Both the position numbers and the translations under genes were made by a program. The notes beneath the pieces are model-generated. The model was given only the letters and a program-made list of their open reading frames with translations, had not been told where the DNA came from and made no database searches. Shown piece by piece: positions 47,491 through 59,067 of a stretch of 64,000 bases of DNA (position 1 is its first letter; each line of letters starts with the position of its first letter). Source of the stretch: Oxytricha trifallax (taxonomy: Eukaryota; Ciliophora; Spirotrichea; Sporadotrichida; Oxytrichidae); NCBI GenBank assembly GCA_000711775.1, contig ARYC01001240.1:40241-104240 (forward strand), in the 5' to 3' direction.

Positions 47491-49722
47491 ATGACTTCAC
47501 AGCCTGTCAATATAATAAGAAACATTACTTCGAGTAATAACACTAAAATGAACACACTAACTACGAATAATAATGCTAAAAACAGGCAATTGCAGCATAA
47601 TAGCACATCTACCACACCCACAACACAAAAGTCATCACAGATACTGAATAAAAACGGTATTAATAACTATAGCAATACTTTGCAGCAATAATGATAGAAT
47701 GGATAATGAGATCAATAAAACAATAAAAATAATAAGGAATAGAATAATAGCAGGAATAGATAAACAAACTAAGATGATTAAGAAGAAGATGATGTTAATG
47801 AGGGAGATATAAATATTGCAAATAATTATTATAATTTTAAAGATAAATACTACTTTATTTTAATATAAAATTAGGTAATAAATTAAACAATTAGAATGAG
47901 TTAATTTAGGATAGCGAAGAAGAGGACGAAGAGGAGGAAGATTATGGTGATGAGCATGTTGATGATATCAGTGAGTTAGAATATGATGATAATGATGAAC
48001 TGTTACATTTACATTCAAATTCACATTCTTCTCATTAAAATTCTCATAATAGCCATCACAGTGAGGAAGAAGAGGATGACTGTATGCTGCTAGAGGAGTC
48101 TTTTGACTATTTTAACGACATTGTTTAGAATTTAAAGGACATTAAAAATCATGCATCTAGTCATTCCAATGCTCATGGAAGCAAAACAAATAAGAATCTT
48201 AGTAAAGCCAATAGTAATTTTTTAGAATAACAGCTCAGTAATTATATTTTAATTGCTTTTTATTGATTAATGGGGCTATGCCAAATAGTTCAAGCCTAAT
48301 TTAAGCTCGCAAGAACAGTAAAATCATAAAATACTAAGCAGCCACTTCTTTAGAAGAGACATAGCAGCATTAAGAAATAACACGCACTCCTTTAAGTTTC
48401 TCTAAATATCAAGAGTTAATTGGAGTCTGCCAGGAAGAAACCACACTTAAATCCTGCTGAATAATCCACAAGAATGACTACTAGTTCTGTTGGGTAAAAA
48501 CAGCAGTGGCAGTTGCAGTCAGTGAGGAAGAGTAAGATAGTTAAGAGATAGAAACTTACTGTTAATGTCTATCACTGCAGGTATGATGTTGTTAGGGAAG
48601 TTGCCTCTGATAACTTTTAATATATTTTTCATAGTTTGAATTTAAAAATTAAGTATTTTGATGGGTTGAAGTTCGATCTAAGAATCTATGTTACAATATG
48701 ATTGATCCATTAAAACCCCAAAAACTAAAATTTTTATTAATAAATTTTGATATTTGTTATATACTTTATAGTTAACTCTTGTCGTTTGACGATATGAATT
48801 TGATTGTGTTTTCTAAAAATAACTTTAATATTTTTATCAAATTTTAAGGTTTAAATTGCGAATATTCCTTTATAAGAATGGCCATTTTATAATTAAACAT
48901 TTAAATACATCTGATGATTAAGAAAATTCATTGTGCTTTGAAATTCTTGGATTCGACATTATGATTGACAACAAATGCAGACAAAATTATTTTTAAAATA
49001 TCTTATTTTCTGCATTTTTATTGTGTTTAAAAATATGATATTGAAAGATAACTTTTAGATGAGGATTTGTGAAGAAGACGTAGAATAAGTTGCAAATTTG
49101 GATTATGACATATTTTGGAGTGACAATTGAATGCCCCCAGAAAAGCTTCAAAAGTTAAAGCCATATCAGAGATTAAACCATTTTCCTGGGATGTATATTC
49201 TAGCAAGAAAGAATCACCCTGGGAAACATCTTAATAAAATACGGAGGCGATTTGACAAAGAATATGATTTCTTTCCAAGAACTTGGATGTTGCCCAGTGA
49301 AATGGCTGATTCTAAGGCTTTTAACCAGAGTTGTTAAGACAAAAACCTTAAGAATGTTTTTATTATCAAACCTAAGGCATCATACTCAATAAGATATTAT
49401 AATGAAATTATAAGGATGGCCTAACCAGATTAGCAACTGAGACATACCACCAAGAAACAATAACAATATAGATGAGATGTGCATGCATCTCACTAATTAA
49501 GCAGTCAATAAATTTTCATTTAACTTTCTTCAGAATAAAGATGCAAAAAATGATATATTACTAATTTACAATGAGGTATCTAAAGCAATAAAAAGGTGAG
49601 GATGTTACAAATAATTTGAGAATTATATTGAAAAGATTATCTATAGGATATTATAGTCAAGACTATGATTGCAGGGTTACCAACTTTACATCATAATTAC
49701 AAGTCTTGTCAGCCTGATGATT
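47491..49722 (+). CDS. Tubulin tyrosine ligase-like (TTLL) gene, scrambled germline copy
   Basis: The ATG at 47491 starts an Asn/Gln/Thr-rich N-terminus with TGA in frame at 47692 and 47707, then a strongly acidic region (47.93-48.1 kb). TTLL motifs follow out of order: VNVYHCRYDVVREVA (48.57 kb), LKFDLRIYVT (48.66 kb), LRIFLYKNG (48.85 kb), CFEILGFDIMIDNK (48.94 kb), then LNHFPGMY and FFPRTWMLP (49.17-49.29 kb), FIIKPKAS (49.36 kb), GLTRLATE and MHLTN (49.42-49.48 kb), and VKTMIAGLP (49.67 kb). In TTLL enzymes NHFPGM and IIKP come before KFDLRIYV, and MHLTN before FEILGFDI. TTLLs add Glu, Gly or Tyr to tubulin tails. Segments must be reordered to make a working gene. Confidence 0.9.
48876..48881 (+). 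other. Probable pointer ATGGCC, outgoing end
   Basis: The segment ending ...LYKN-G here shares ATGGCC with the start of the segment at about 49414. Joining at this repeat reads IFLYKNGLTRLATE in one frame, the TTLL consensus. Confidence 0.8.
48911..48919 (+). other. Pointer CTGATGATT, incoming end
   Basis: The 9-bp repeat is shared with 49714-49722. The segment beginning here encodes the FEILGFDIMID block that must follow the segment ending at 49722. Confidence 0.85.
49714..49722 (+). other. Pointer CTGATGATT, outgoing end
   Basis: Joining 49722 to 48920 through this repeat reads KSCQPDDQENSLCFEILGF in frame, as TTLL proteins require. The two copies are 803 bp apart and in reversed order relative to the protein. 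Confidence 0.85.
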
Positions 49723-49888
49723 CTGATATATATTTTTCTTTAATTTTGATTAGAATGAACTTAAGAATCTTGGAAACTATATTTATTTAATGACAAGAAT
49801 TCTTTCTGTAGAGTGATAGGTAATACATTAAATATTAATTGAAAGTCCATCAATTATTATTTGATAATTAATAGCAGTAATACTATAA

Positions 49889-52400
49889 ATGGACTCAGAA
49901 CCAAACACTAAAACTCAAGTGGAAAACTCAGAGGTTGACAAAGTACAAAAAGAAAAGCCAATCCCTCAAAAAGAAGGAAAAGTTATAGTTAGAAACATTC
50001 AATTTGACTTGAAGGAACCCCATTTAAAGTAAGAACTCTAAAAGTTTGGTTCAATTGGAGCAGTGAATGTACCCATTAAGAATGAAAACAATCTCAATCG
50101 TGGCTTTGGTTTCATTAAAATTTAGCACTAAAGAGGAGGCTCAAAAAGCTATCGATAGCATGAATGGACAGAAATATAAAGGAAGAGTACTTGCAGTTGA
50201 GTATTCTACTCCCAGTAGAAAGTATGAGAGCAAAGTCACAAACATCAAGGAACATACCAAGATGACAAGATAAGACATTGTGCAGCCACTCATTGTGAGA
50301 CAGGATAGAGATGAAAAGAAAAAAGTCAAGGAAAAGGCAGATAAGGTTAATGAAAAGACCAAGAAGAAGTTTGAGAAGGAAAAGGAGAAATAAGAGACAG
50401 AAAGAGCACAAAAGTAGGAAGAATTTAAAAAGAATAGGAAAATGCAACAGGAGTAAGGCAAGACACTTTTCGTTAGGAACATAGGATATGACACTACTGA
50501 ACAATAGTTCAAGGAGTTCATGGGAAACTTTGGGGAGCTTTAGTATGCTGTGCTCTGCAAAATAAAGGAACTCAGATTAAACAATAGCGATGGCAGCAGT
50601 TAATAACAAACACATAAGGGTACTGGTTTTGTTTAGTTTAAGGATAACAATGTTGCTGAATAACTTGTCGAACTTTCAAGCTCTATTGAATTAAAACTTG
50701 ATGAGGAGTGTAAGACAAGCAGACTAAATGCTAGAAAGAACAATGACATGAAGGATGATAACAATGGAGTGTTGAGTGTTATATCAGGTGAACTTGAACT
50801 TAACGGCAGAAGATTAGTTATAAAGGAAGAAAGCAATGAGCAGAAATGAAGCTGTAGAAAAGCAGTAAGAAGATTAAGATAAAAAGAAGATGAAGGAAGA
50901 CAAGAGAAATTTTAACTATAAGAAGGAAGGTCTCCTCAACGAAGATTCTTGGATACATAAAGTACCAACATTCATTGAAAAGGATATTGAGCAAAGACAA
51001 AGACTGCTAAAGGAGAAGGAGACTGCCCTATCCAAGAACACTAACTTATTCGTGTCAAAGAAAAGAATCCAAATCAGAAACCTTCCAAGAAGAGACTTTT
51101 TTGAAAAAGAGCTCAAGGAACTTATGATGGTCGTTATTGATGAATGGTTGAAAACAGTAGATGACAAGAAGCTAAAAGAGTAAAAGAAAAAGAAGTTCTT
51201 GAAGCAAGTCAAAATCCTTAAGGATCAATAAAAGACTGATACCTCATTTGGTGATAAATTAGCTAGTGGTCTTGGTTTTGCTGAATTCGATGATGAAGAT
51301 TTGGCCCTTTTTGCTTTAAGATATTTGAATAACATGCAGTTAGTTACAAACAAAGGAATTGTTGCAGATTTCAGTTTGGAAGATTAAAGAGCCTTGCACA
51401 AGAGAGATATGAAACAAGAGAAGCAGAAAAAGATATAACAAGAGAAAAAGAGAGAGGAGAAGGCAGAGAAAAGACTGTAAGATGCTAAGATCTTTTAAAT
51501 GCCAGCTAGTGGAGTTGTTGAGCTAGGAAAGAAAGCTTAACAATAATAATAATAGGATGATGCAGTATTATATCTGTATAAAAATTAAATTTTAAGATTT
51601 TAATAAAGTACTTTTGATTAATTGATAATTAAATCTAAATAACTTTTTCTAATGAGAGAAATCTATCTAATATAGATTTGATATTTTTATTAAGAAAAAA
51701 AACTATATAAAAATTAGAAATAATTCTACCACTTGTCTTCTTTTTTAAATTATAAAGGTTAATTAAATTGTTAAAGTTGTTTAAATGTCTGCAACAAATA
51801 AGAATTGATCTAGATTTACTAAATCTAATTTTTCTTTAGAATTCCACCAAAATATTATATTTTCATTAATAAATAAAAGCAAGAAAAAGAAGGCTGAAGG
51901 CCCACCAATCGATCAAATAACAGATTTGGAATTGCTGAATAAGATTATGAGAATGAGCAACAGCAGAGGTAAGAAGCAAAGAATAAAGAAGAGAATCGAT
52001 AAACTAGAGGGCAAAGAGCCTGAAGTAGTAGTAGTAGAGAAGTCTAGTGGCACAGAAAATAAACCAAAATTAAAGCAAGTTGAAGAACCTAAGATCTCTG
52101 CTTAAGAGAAAGTTCAATCACTGTTGAAGAGATGAGAGCAGAAGATTCTTAATAAAGCTGAATAGTTGAGAAATAGAAACAAGTTCGCATTGAAGGAAGA
52201 GGAACGCGAGATCATGAAGACAACTAAGAACAGGAAGAAAGAGAAGAAGAGGGAGAGAGCAAGAGAGACTGATGAATTCGATGATATTCTTAAATCATAC
52301 AAGAACAAGGTACTCAAGAAGATGAAGAAAAATATGGAAGGAGCCACTTAATAGTCCATTAAAGAAGGTGACTTTATTGAGGTGGGAATGAGTGATTGTT
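49889..52400 (+). CDS. RBM28/Nop4-like nucleolar RNA-binding protein
   Basis: The ATG at 49889 begins MDSEPNTKTQVENSEV. RRM 1: VIVRNIQFDL with GFGFIKF (a one-base excess in an A run near 50118). RRM 2: LFVRNIGYDT with GTGFVQF. A segment after it, GRRLVIKE...SRNEAVEKQ, needs one frame correction near 50830. Then come KKEGLLNEDSWI, the signature NLFVSKKRIQIRNLP (third RRM) and a Lys-rich tail. A spacer/intron at about 51.57-51.88 kb leads to the C-terminal basic region with TGA in frame at 52133. Homologues act in large ribosomal subunit assembly in the nucleolus. Order is normal, not scrambled. The true stop near 52.4 kb is unclear. Confidence 0.85.
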
Positions 52401-52646
52401 AAACATTATAGGTCATTGATGTTTTATTAGTCACATTAATTAAACAAATTATTTATTATGTCTAAATAAAAAAAAGAATGCTTGCAATATTAGATACCAA
52501 TATACAAATGATGTTTTTAATTCTTACAAGTCAATTAAAGACTAATTATTGGTATATTACAATAAAAAGTTGAGTGTTTCTTTTGCTGTACCTTATAATA
52601 GTTATATTCAATTAAATAAATTCTCGTAATCCCATTATCTTTTTAA

Positions 52647-55200
52647 ATGGACAGTTCCTAGGCTACATTGTCAGTGCAATCACTTTCACAATTAAAACCA
52701 CCGAACACTTCAGATCCTTAGCAAAATTAAAGGAAAACTATGCATTCAAAGCATCAATCACAGCCTTTTCATTCTGAAGACTTTGAAGAAGGGTCAATGG
52801 ACTACTTTTTGGTAAAGGAACTCATCAAATAGTAACTTTTGGAGTTTAAACATGATTTTATGATCAAACTGCGTGAAGATTACGACTTAAAAATAGCCTA
52901 ATTAACAACCTAATAAAGCAATATATCAAAGAAAGTTTCACCTATTGCTTGCTTATGAAATTTAGGATTTATAGCAACTTGGTAAGTCACTCTCAGAGTC
53001 TATACTCGAATATGTGAAAGACAATCTGTAGATTGATAAAAAGCTTGATAAATTCAGAGTGGACTATATAAACAGGGATGAGTTAGACATTTTACTATAG
53101 AGTTCTAATTTTACTACTTAAAAGGATTTGGAGGCCACTTAGGAAGAATTTGAAGAAATAGTATAAAATTTTAATGCTAAAATGATTGAGATGGATGGAT
53201 AAAAGAGACACCTTGATGGTAGTATTATGGTACTTAATAGTCAACTGCAGGAAAAAGTGGATGTTAAAGACCTCAGAAATGTGGAGAAGAGAATACAGAA
53301 TTGTGCACCTTGGGATAGTGTCAGGTAGGTATACCAAGAACTTGCTTCATATGTCAAAAGAGACACATTTGATGGCTTTAAGAATGAGAATAACGAAGCC
53401 ATTCAGAAGAGCGAGGATTAAATGAGTTACTTTATAAAGAGAGACGACAGCATTGAAGAAATCAAGAAAATGGGGGATGGCTTAATGGAGGTACTCAAAG
53501 ACTATACCTCAAAGCAAGATTTCTAAAAAGAGATATTAGATTTGCAAAGGAAAGTGAAGCTTCTTAATGATGAAACAGCTGAATTCAGGAAGAGTGTTAG
53601 AAGGATCGATAACGATATTGGACATACAAGAAGGATAGTTGCCTAGAAAGCAGACGATAATGGGTTATAAACTCTGAAAAATATTACCGATCAATTTACA
53701 ACCAAGCATGATTTAAGGAAAATCGAGAATAACGTTTATCCAAAGATCTATAACAATTATTTGTATTAATAATAAATAATATATTTTATAGGAATTCCAG
53801 AAGGAGATGATCAAGCACACCTAACAAGCGAAAATACATGACGATATAATCTAGAGATATGATGAAATTATAAGTGAGAAAGCATCAAAATGGTCATTGA
53901 CTGAATTTAAGCAAGAAGTTAATGATAACAATACTAAATCATTGAAGTAAGTTGAATAAGAATTGAAGCTACAGGATGTTGAGAAGTAAGTCTTAGAAAT
54001 CCAGAAAAGTAGCAAAGATCAGTTTGAATCCCTCAATAAAGCATTTTCATATGAAATCGTGAATGCTGTTAAAAAGATTTAGAAAAAACTGACATTAGAG
54101 GGAGGCTAGTCTCATGGTGGTGGCATATCAAATGTTGATTCAAAGTAGATTCATGCAATGATAATTATAACTAGAAGATAAAATTTAAGTATAATTAATA
54201 TTTAGTTTTATCACAATATCTTTGTTTTAAATACTTATTTAAATTAATCAGATGTTGAAGCTCTCTACGGCATAAAATGCAACAAATAAGAATTGTAAGA
54301 AATTGCAAAATCAGTCTAAAATCTCTCTAAATAGCTAAAATTGCTTCTCGTATTATTTATAGAACACATTCGCTCATCTTTCATGAATGTTTAGGAAACT
54401 CCTATGAACAGGGAAAATAAGAAGAAATTTTTGCTTACATAGCTCAATGTCTTGGCGAAATGGGTAAATAAATATGATCCTCAGTTATAAACATAAAGAT
54501 TGGTGACTAAGAAGATTACTAAAACTAAATGGAATATGAAGAAGATGGAAAAATGCTTGAGGCTTATACTTCATAAATTATGCAAGAACAGATGTAGAGC
54601 TATTCTAGTGGTCAGTATAACAGTAGAATACCTAACATAATAGGAATCAAATATAAAACCATGAACAGCCCAAGAAATTATAAATAACTTATGTTTACTT
54701 TTAAATCCGAATAAAGACTTGAATAAGCAGAGCCAAATATCATTGGCCTCTAAATCCCGCAAAATGCCAAGTTTTATTGGAGACAGATGCCTGACTTACA
54801 ACAACAATCTGATCAGTGAAATATCTTTATAGTAAAACAGTCTTATTTCTCCATCTTAGTAAACCTTCAATGATACATCAGCCGAGTACTCAATAATGCA
54901 AGAGAATTAAATGAACGAAATGTTTGGAGGTAGTAGCAAAGTCAAGCAAAATAAAGTCATGCACTTGGTTAAAAATGTCAATCACAACTCTTCACTCTGG
55001 TAACATAATATTCAATTTTATTATTTTATTGTAGAGTACCGCATAGCCCAGTAAACTATGAAAAAAATAGATAGAAGAAATCATCCAGTTAAATGGTCAG
55101 GAAGAAATTAGACAAAATAGATATTAGTCTTATAAACAATGACTATAATACTAACACCATCTAAATTAGCAGTACCAACATAACTGTAAAATAAAATATT
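52647..55200 (+). CDS. Long coiled-coil protein
   Basis: The ATG at 52647 begins MDSSQATLSVQSLSQL. One frame correction near 52950 (a T run in GCTTGCTTATG) joins it to about 270 codons of continuous charged helix (SLSESILEYVKDNLQ to TTKHDLRKIEN). An intron at about 53734-53792 (GTTTAT to TATAG) leads to another long helical stretch (EFKQEVNDNNTKSL), a second intron near 54190-54250, and exons to about 55.2 kb. All Trp codons seen are TGG and no TGA interrupts the main exons. Likely structural, perhaps cytoskeletal. No specific family was recognised. Confidence 0.72.
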
Positions 55201-55539
55201 TCATGTATTAATATTTTCAATTTTAGAATCGATCAAGAGCAGAAAATAATTTGTATAACAATAAAGCATTTACTTAACATATTGATTTACCTTAAATATG
55301 AGTAAAAATAATTACAAAGTGATTTATTTTAAGATTCTCTAAAATATCAAGTGAAGCTTTATATGAGTTGAAAAATAACAAAATTAATTTCATATGAGAT
55401 TGGATTTGTATGAGTTGGAATAATTAATACTGAGTAGTAATATAGAAAAGTAAATTATTAAGAGAAGAGACGACCGGGTTTCATCTAAAGAAACAAATAA
55501 GGAGTTTAATTATGTATTGAAAGTAGTTCCATTTTTATT

Positions 55540-57900
55540 ATTGTAAAGAAACTTAGTTGCCATTATCAGTCTTTAATCTTATGGATGGACTTTTTAATTT
55601 TCTTGAGACTGACAATCTTTCATGTTTATTTTTAAGAGTCAGTTTCTTTTTTTGTAAACTCTTTTTGGATGTCTTTAACTTGGACTTGAGTTTTATTTAT
55701 CTAATTTTATTTCTATTAGTTTTGGGCTTTAGATTCTTGCTTTTGACAACCCTTGGACTGTTTGCTATAAACAGATCCAGGGTAGATCTTTTTCCCATGT
55801 CTTAGGAATCTGCAGTGGAATGACTCTAAGCTGAGGACATCAAACTTAGGGGTGTCAAGTCACTTGAGCTCATAACTTTCTTCATAGATTCATCGTTTTA
55901 AAGCTTCTTGTTAAGCTTTATACGCTTAGTCTTTATTATAAAATCTCTTTTTCTAGAATCAATCTTTATAATATTTTATTTATTATTATATGATTATAAA
56001 TTTTGAAGTCCATTAGTTGAATCGATTTACTTTTTGGACCTCTCAAGAGCCTTATCTAAACTTGATAACTCGTCTATTCTAAGTTAATTATGATATTTTC
56101 TAAGTTCCCATTCACATGACCCCTTACTAATTCTCTTCTTTGGGACTTAGAATTGCTTAATCTTTTAATCAAAGAACAAGTAATTTATGGGATCCTCATG
56201 AATAAATTACTCTAAAAATAGAGGAGTGGCTTTCTTTTTGGCGTCACTGTTATAGTCTTTATAGCTAATGGAGAGACTCTGCAAGTCATGGCGATTCTAT
56301 CAAAGTTACTTTTTATTCTATTATCAATAAAGTTATCTTAGTAAATAAGTCTCTCAAGAATCTTAGAAGGAAGCTTATAATGCTTCTGAATCTCTTTAAG
56401 GCTATTTGATATTAAGATTCCTCTAACCCGCGTCAACTAATCTTATCTTAGACATCTTGAGCAATAGCAATTTCCTTTGCAGCAAGGGCATATCCAATCT
56501 TTGTTGTTTTAAGCTTCAATAAGGTAAACATCGTAGATATTCTTTAAGCAAAAAGAACAAAACTATCGGTTGCAATTATTCTCAACTTGGTCTAGGTATT
56601 GCTTCTTTTTTTTCTTATCTAATATGGTATTGTCCAAAATGTAATGATTCACAAGCTCTGTATTTTGAGGCTCAACGTTTGGAATTGTTAAGCAGTTAAC
56701 TTCTTAATTTAAGGGAAGAAGTAGTCCATGTACTTAGCTCTTGTAATTGCATTTTGCTAGTATATAAGTGACCTTGTATTATTTACAGTGGTGGTAGAAT
56801 CCCATGATTTCCTCTTCGAAGGTCTGCTATCTTTCTTGCCTCCTTTTTAAGTATTATTCTTAAGCTTTTTTCAGTTTTTTTAACTTTCATTGGCTCGACT
56901 ATCTAATCGATATGTTCATATCTTCTCTCAAAATATTTAAATAGTGAAGCTCTTAGTCAGTGACCCACTAATCGTCTAATTTTAAGGAAGGATCGAACTC
57001 TAATAGATATTTATAACCTTTAAAGCTCTCTTGAATTGGAGAATTTTAAAATCTTTCTTGAGTAAATATTTGAGGCAAGTTTTCTTCTGTTTTCCAATGA
57101 AGCGGTTTGAAGGCTTTAATTCTTACAATCGATTCAGCTATTTGTTTGGTTTCTAATTAGATAAGCGGCTACGTTTTAGCTTCCCTAAGTCCATAAATCT
57201 TTTATTTAATTGCTTGCTCTCTTTCTTACTCACAAATATTTTCCTCTTATATGTTCTCTTTTAATTGAGAAAGGGTTTATTTGCTTTGCTATTTTACAAG
57301 GCAAAGCTCTTTGTTTAACCATTATATTTAGTTGTAAATTGACATTTGGGGATTATAATACAAAAGAGCGTTGTGAATGAAAATATCAGGAGTGTACACT
57401 TCATTGCTTTGAGCTTTTATGAGGTCGAACCCAAAAAGATTCTAGCCTAACTTTTCCCTCTCATCAAGATTTGAGTAAAAAACGAGGTTTTAATGGAGGA
57501 GCTTTTATTCTTCCTTATCTAAAAAATATATAAGGAAAATATCTTACCAGAGAGGTCCACAAGAGTAGCCAAATCACATCTTATCTTGATAATAGTCATG
57601 GAAACTAAATAGCTAGTCGTATTAAAACTTGTCCTCACTAGGTTAGCTATTATCAATATTGGGTATGTCGATGTGCTGTCCTTTAAAAGAAATTAGGGAA
57701 TTAATGAAGGGATACCTTTTACAGGGGCAAAGTATGCTTAGAGTAAAGATCTGTACTCTTGAGGCAAGAGAGCTAACTTAAATTAATTCTCTTTCATATA
57801 TTTTAAGAGCTTATATTAAACGCAAATCACTATCATCCCTCAATTACGTCTATCACAAAATGCAAAGCTATTCAATTGATTTATTAGTATTTAACATAAA
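55540..57900 (-). CDS. 4CXXC-type (CDCA7/R1-like) zinc-finger protein
   Basis: On the reverse strand, upstream exons near 57.8-57.45 kb carry YQDKMWFGYSCGPLW (the first W is a TGA at 57574) and SNEVYTPDIFIHNALLY. These are followed by a helical region and a Cys-rich module: FYHHCKQ, CNRQFCSFCLKN and DWICPCCKGNCYCSRC, which matches the zf-4CXXC_R1 pattern of CDCA7 and some chromatin demethylases. A long basic tail ends about 55.55 kb. TGA is in frame at 56887. A short intron near 57.55 kb is likely. Such proteins bind DNA or chromatin. Whether the N-terminal part is a JmjC domain is not certain. Confidence 0.7.
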
Positions 57901-58184
57901 TGAAATATAAAATTAATATCTGTAGGAAAATAAATATAGTCGATTTTGATTCATTTTCTGCAACCTCACTAAGAGACAACTTGGAGTTTTAGAAAAATTT
58001 CTTTGAAGGTGAATTGCTAAGGGTAGACATTTTACTTTTATCTGGAGAACGACCATTTAATTTCTTTTTAATCCTAATTTTTTCAAGGTTTTATAGATTG
58101 TCAAGCTCCTTACGCATGTTTTAATATCTTTAAAACAATCTATCATAAATTTATAAGAGAATGAAATTATTACTTATTTTGCTC

Positions 58185-58885
58185 TTGCTCTCTCATTCTT
58201 TAGTGTTCAATTGCCAATCTTTCAAGTTTTTGCCTTAATGCAGTCATTTCAATCATTTGCTTGTTCATTAGAGTAGCTTCTAAAGCCACAATCTTCTTCT
58301 ATCTCTCTGCTAAATGATTTTCTTGCTCTTACTGCTCTCTTTTATGCACCTCCATTTACATTTGATGTGCTCCCTTGTAACTATACATGCATTATAAAAT
58401 TCATAATCTAAAGTCTTACTCTCCTTATAGACCCAATTATTCTTGTATTTTTTTCATGTTCAATAGTTCAGAGAAAGCTTCTCGAGCTCATCCATTTATC
58501 TTTAGTGATCTTCTTGTAATTACAAAGTCTGCTCGTCCCAAGCTCTTTTGAATTATTGATACTCTAAAACATGTGCTTGTTCAACTTCTCGCTTCTCTTC
58601 TTCTTATCTCTTCATAAGCTCATCCCATCTGTTAGTGGATTGCTTGAGTTTCAGTTCATTTATGCGATTTCTTGCTATTTCAGCCTCTATAAATTAAACA
58701 ATTAGCTATTATTATTCGAAGTGCTATTTTTTGTAATTTTTACATACCTACATATCTCTGCTCCTTAACACAAGTCTTTTGATGTTCTTCAAGTAACTTA
58801 CTAAAATATTTTCAAAGATAACAAACTATATTACATGACATTATCTAAATCTTCTTCTTAGATAGATTAATTCATTATTTAACTT
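58185..58885 (-). CDS. Charged coiled-coil protein
   Basis: The reverse frame from about 58885 encodes INELKLKQSTNRWDELMKR and Glu/Gln-rich helix. After a frame change near 58.47 kb it continues as KKIQEQLGLQGEQ with a TGA in frame near 58410, then HQMQMEVHKREQQEQE and MTALRQKLERLAIEH to about 58.19 kb. Lacks any catalytic motif. Divergently placed with the forward helicase-like gene, about 180 bp away. Confidence 0.55.
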
Positions 58886-59067
58886 GCACTTAATTATGGA
58901 GGTGATTTTTACATTTTATTTGCTAAATTATTATCATGTTTAACTTAATAACAGTAAATATGTTATCAATATAAATAATAAATTGCATTGGTTGGATCCA
59001 TTTAATATAAATCTGATAAATATTATTGTATTATACAATATAAATTTAAAGCATATCTTTTAAAGAT

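Noticed and set aside
48646..49034. TTTAAAAAT shared by 48642-48651 and 49024-49033 as a TTLL pointer
   Set aside because: Joining there does not preserve the reading frame and the repeat is low complexity, so chance is likely.
50115..50521. Long reverse ORFs of 126-129 codons
   Set aside because: Antisense to the well-supported RBM28-like gene, and their hydrophobic composition is typical of shadows of Lys/Glu-rich coding.
52940..52960. GCTTGCTT as a zero-length IES with pointer GCTT
   Set aside because: Removing one T also restores the frame, like other homopolymer breaks in the window, so a pointer is not needed.
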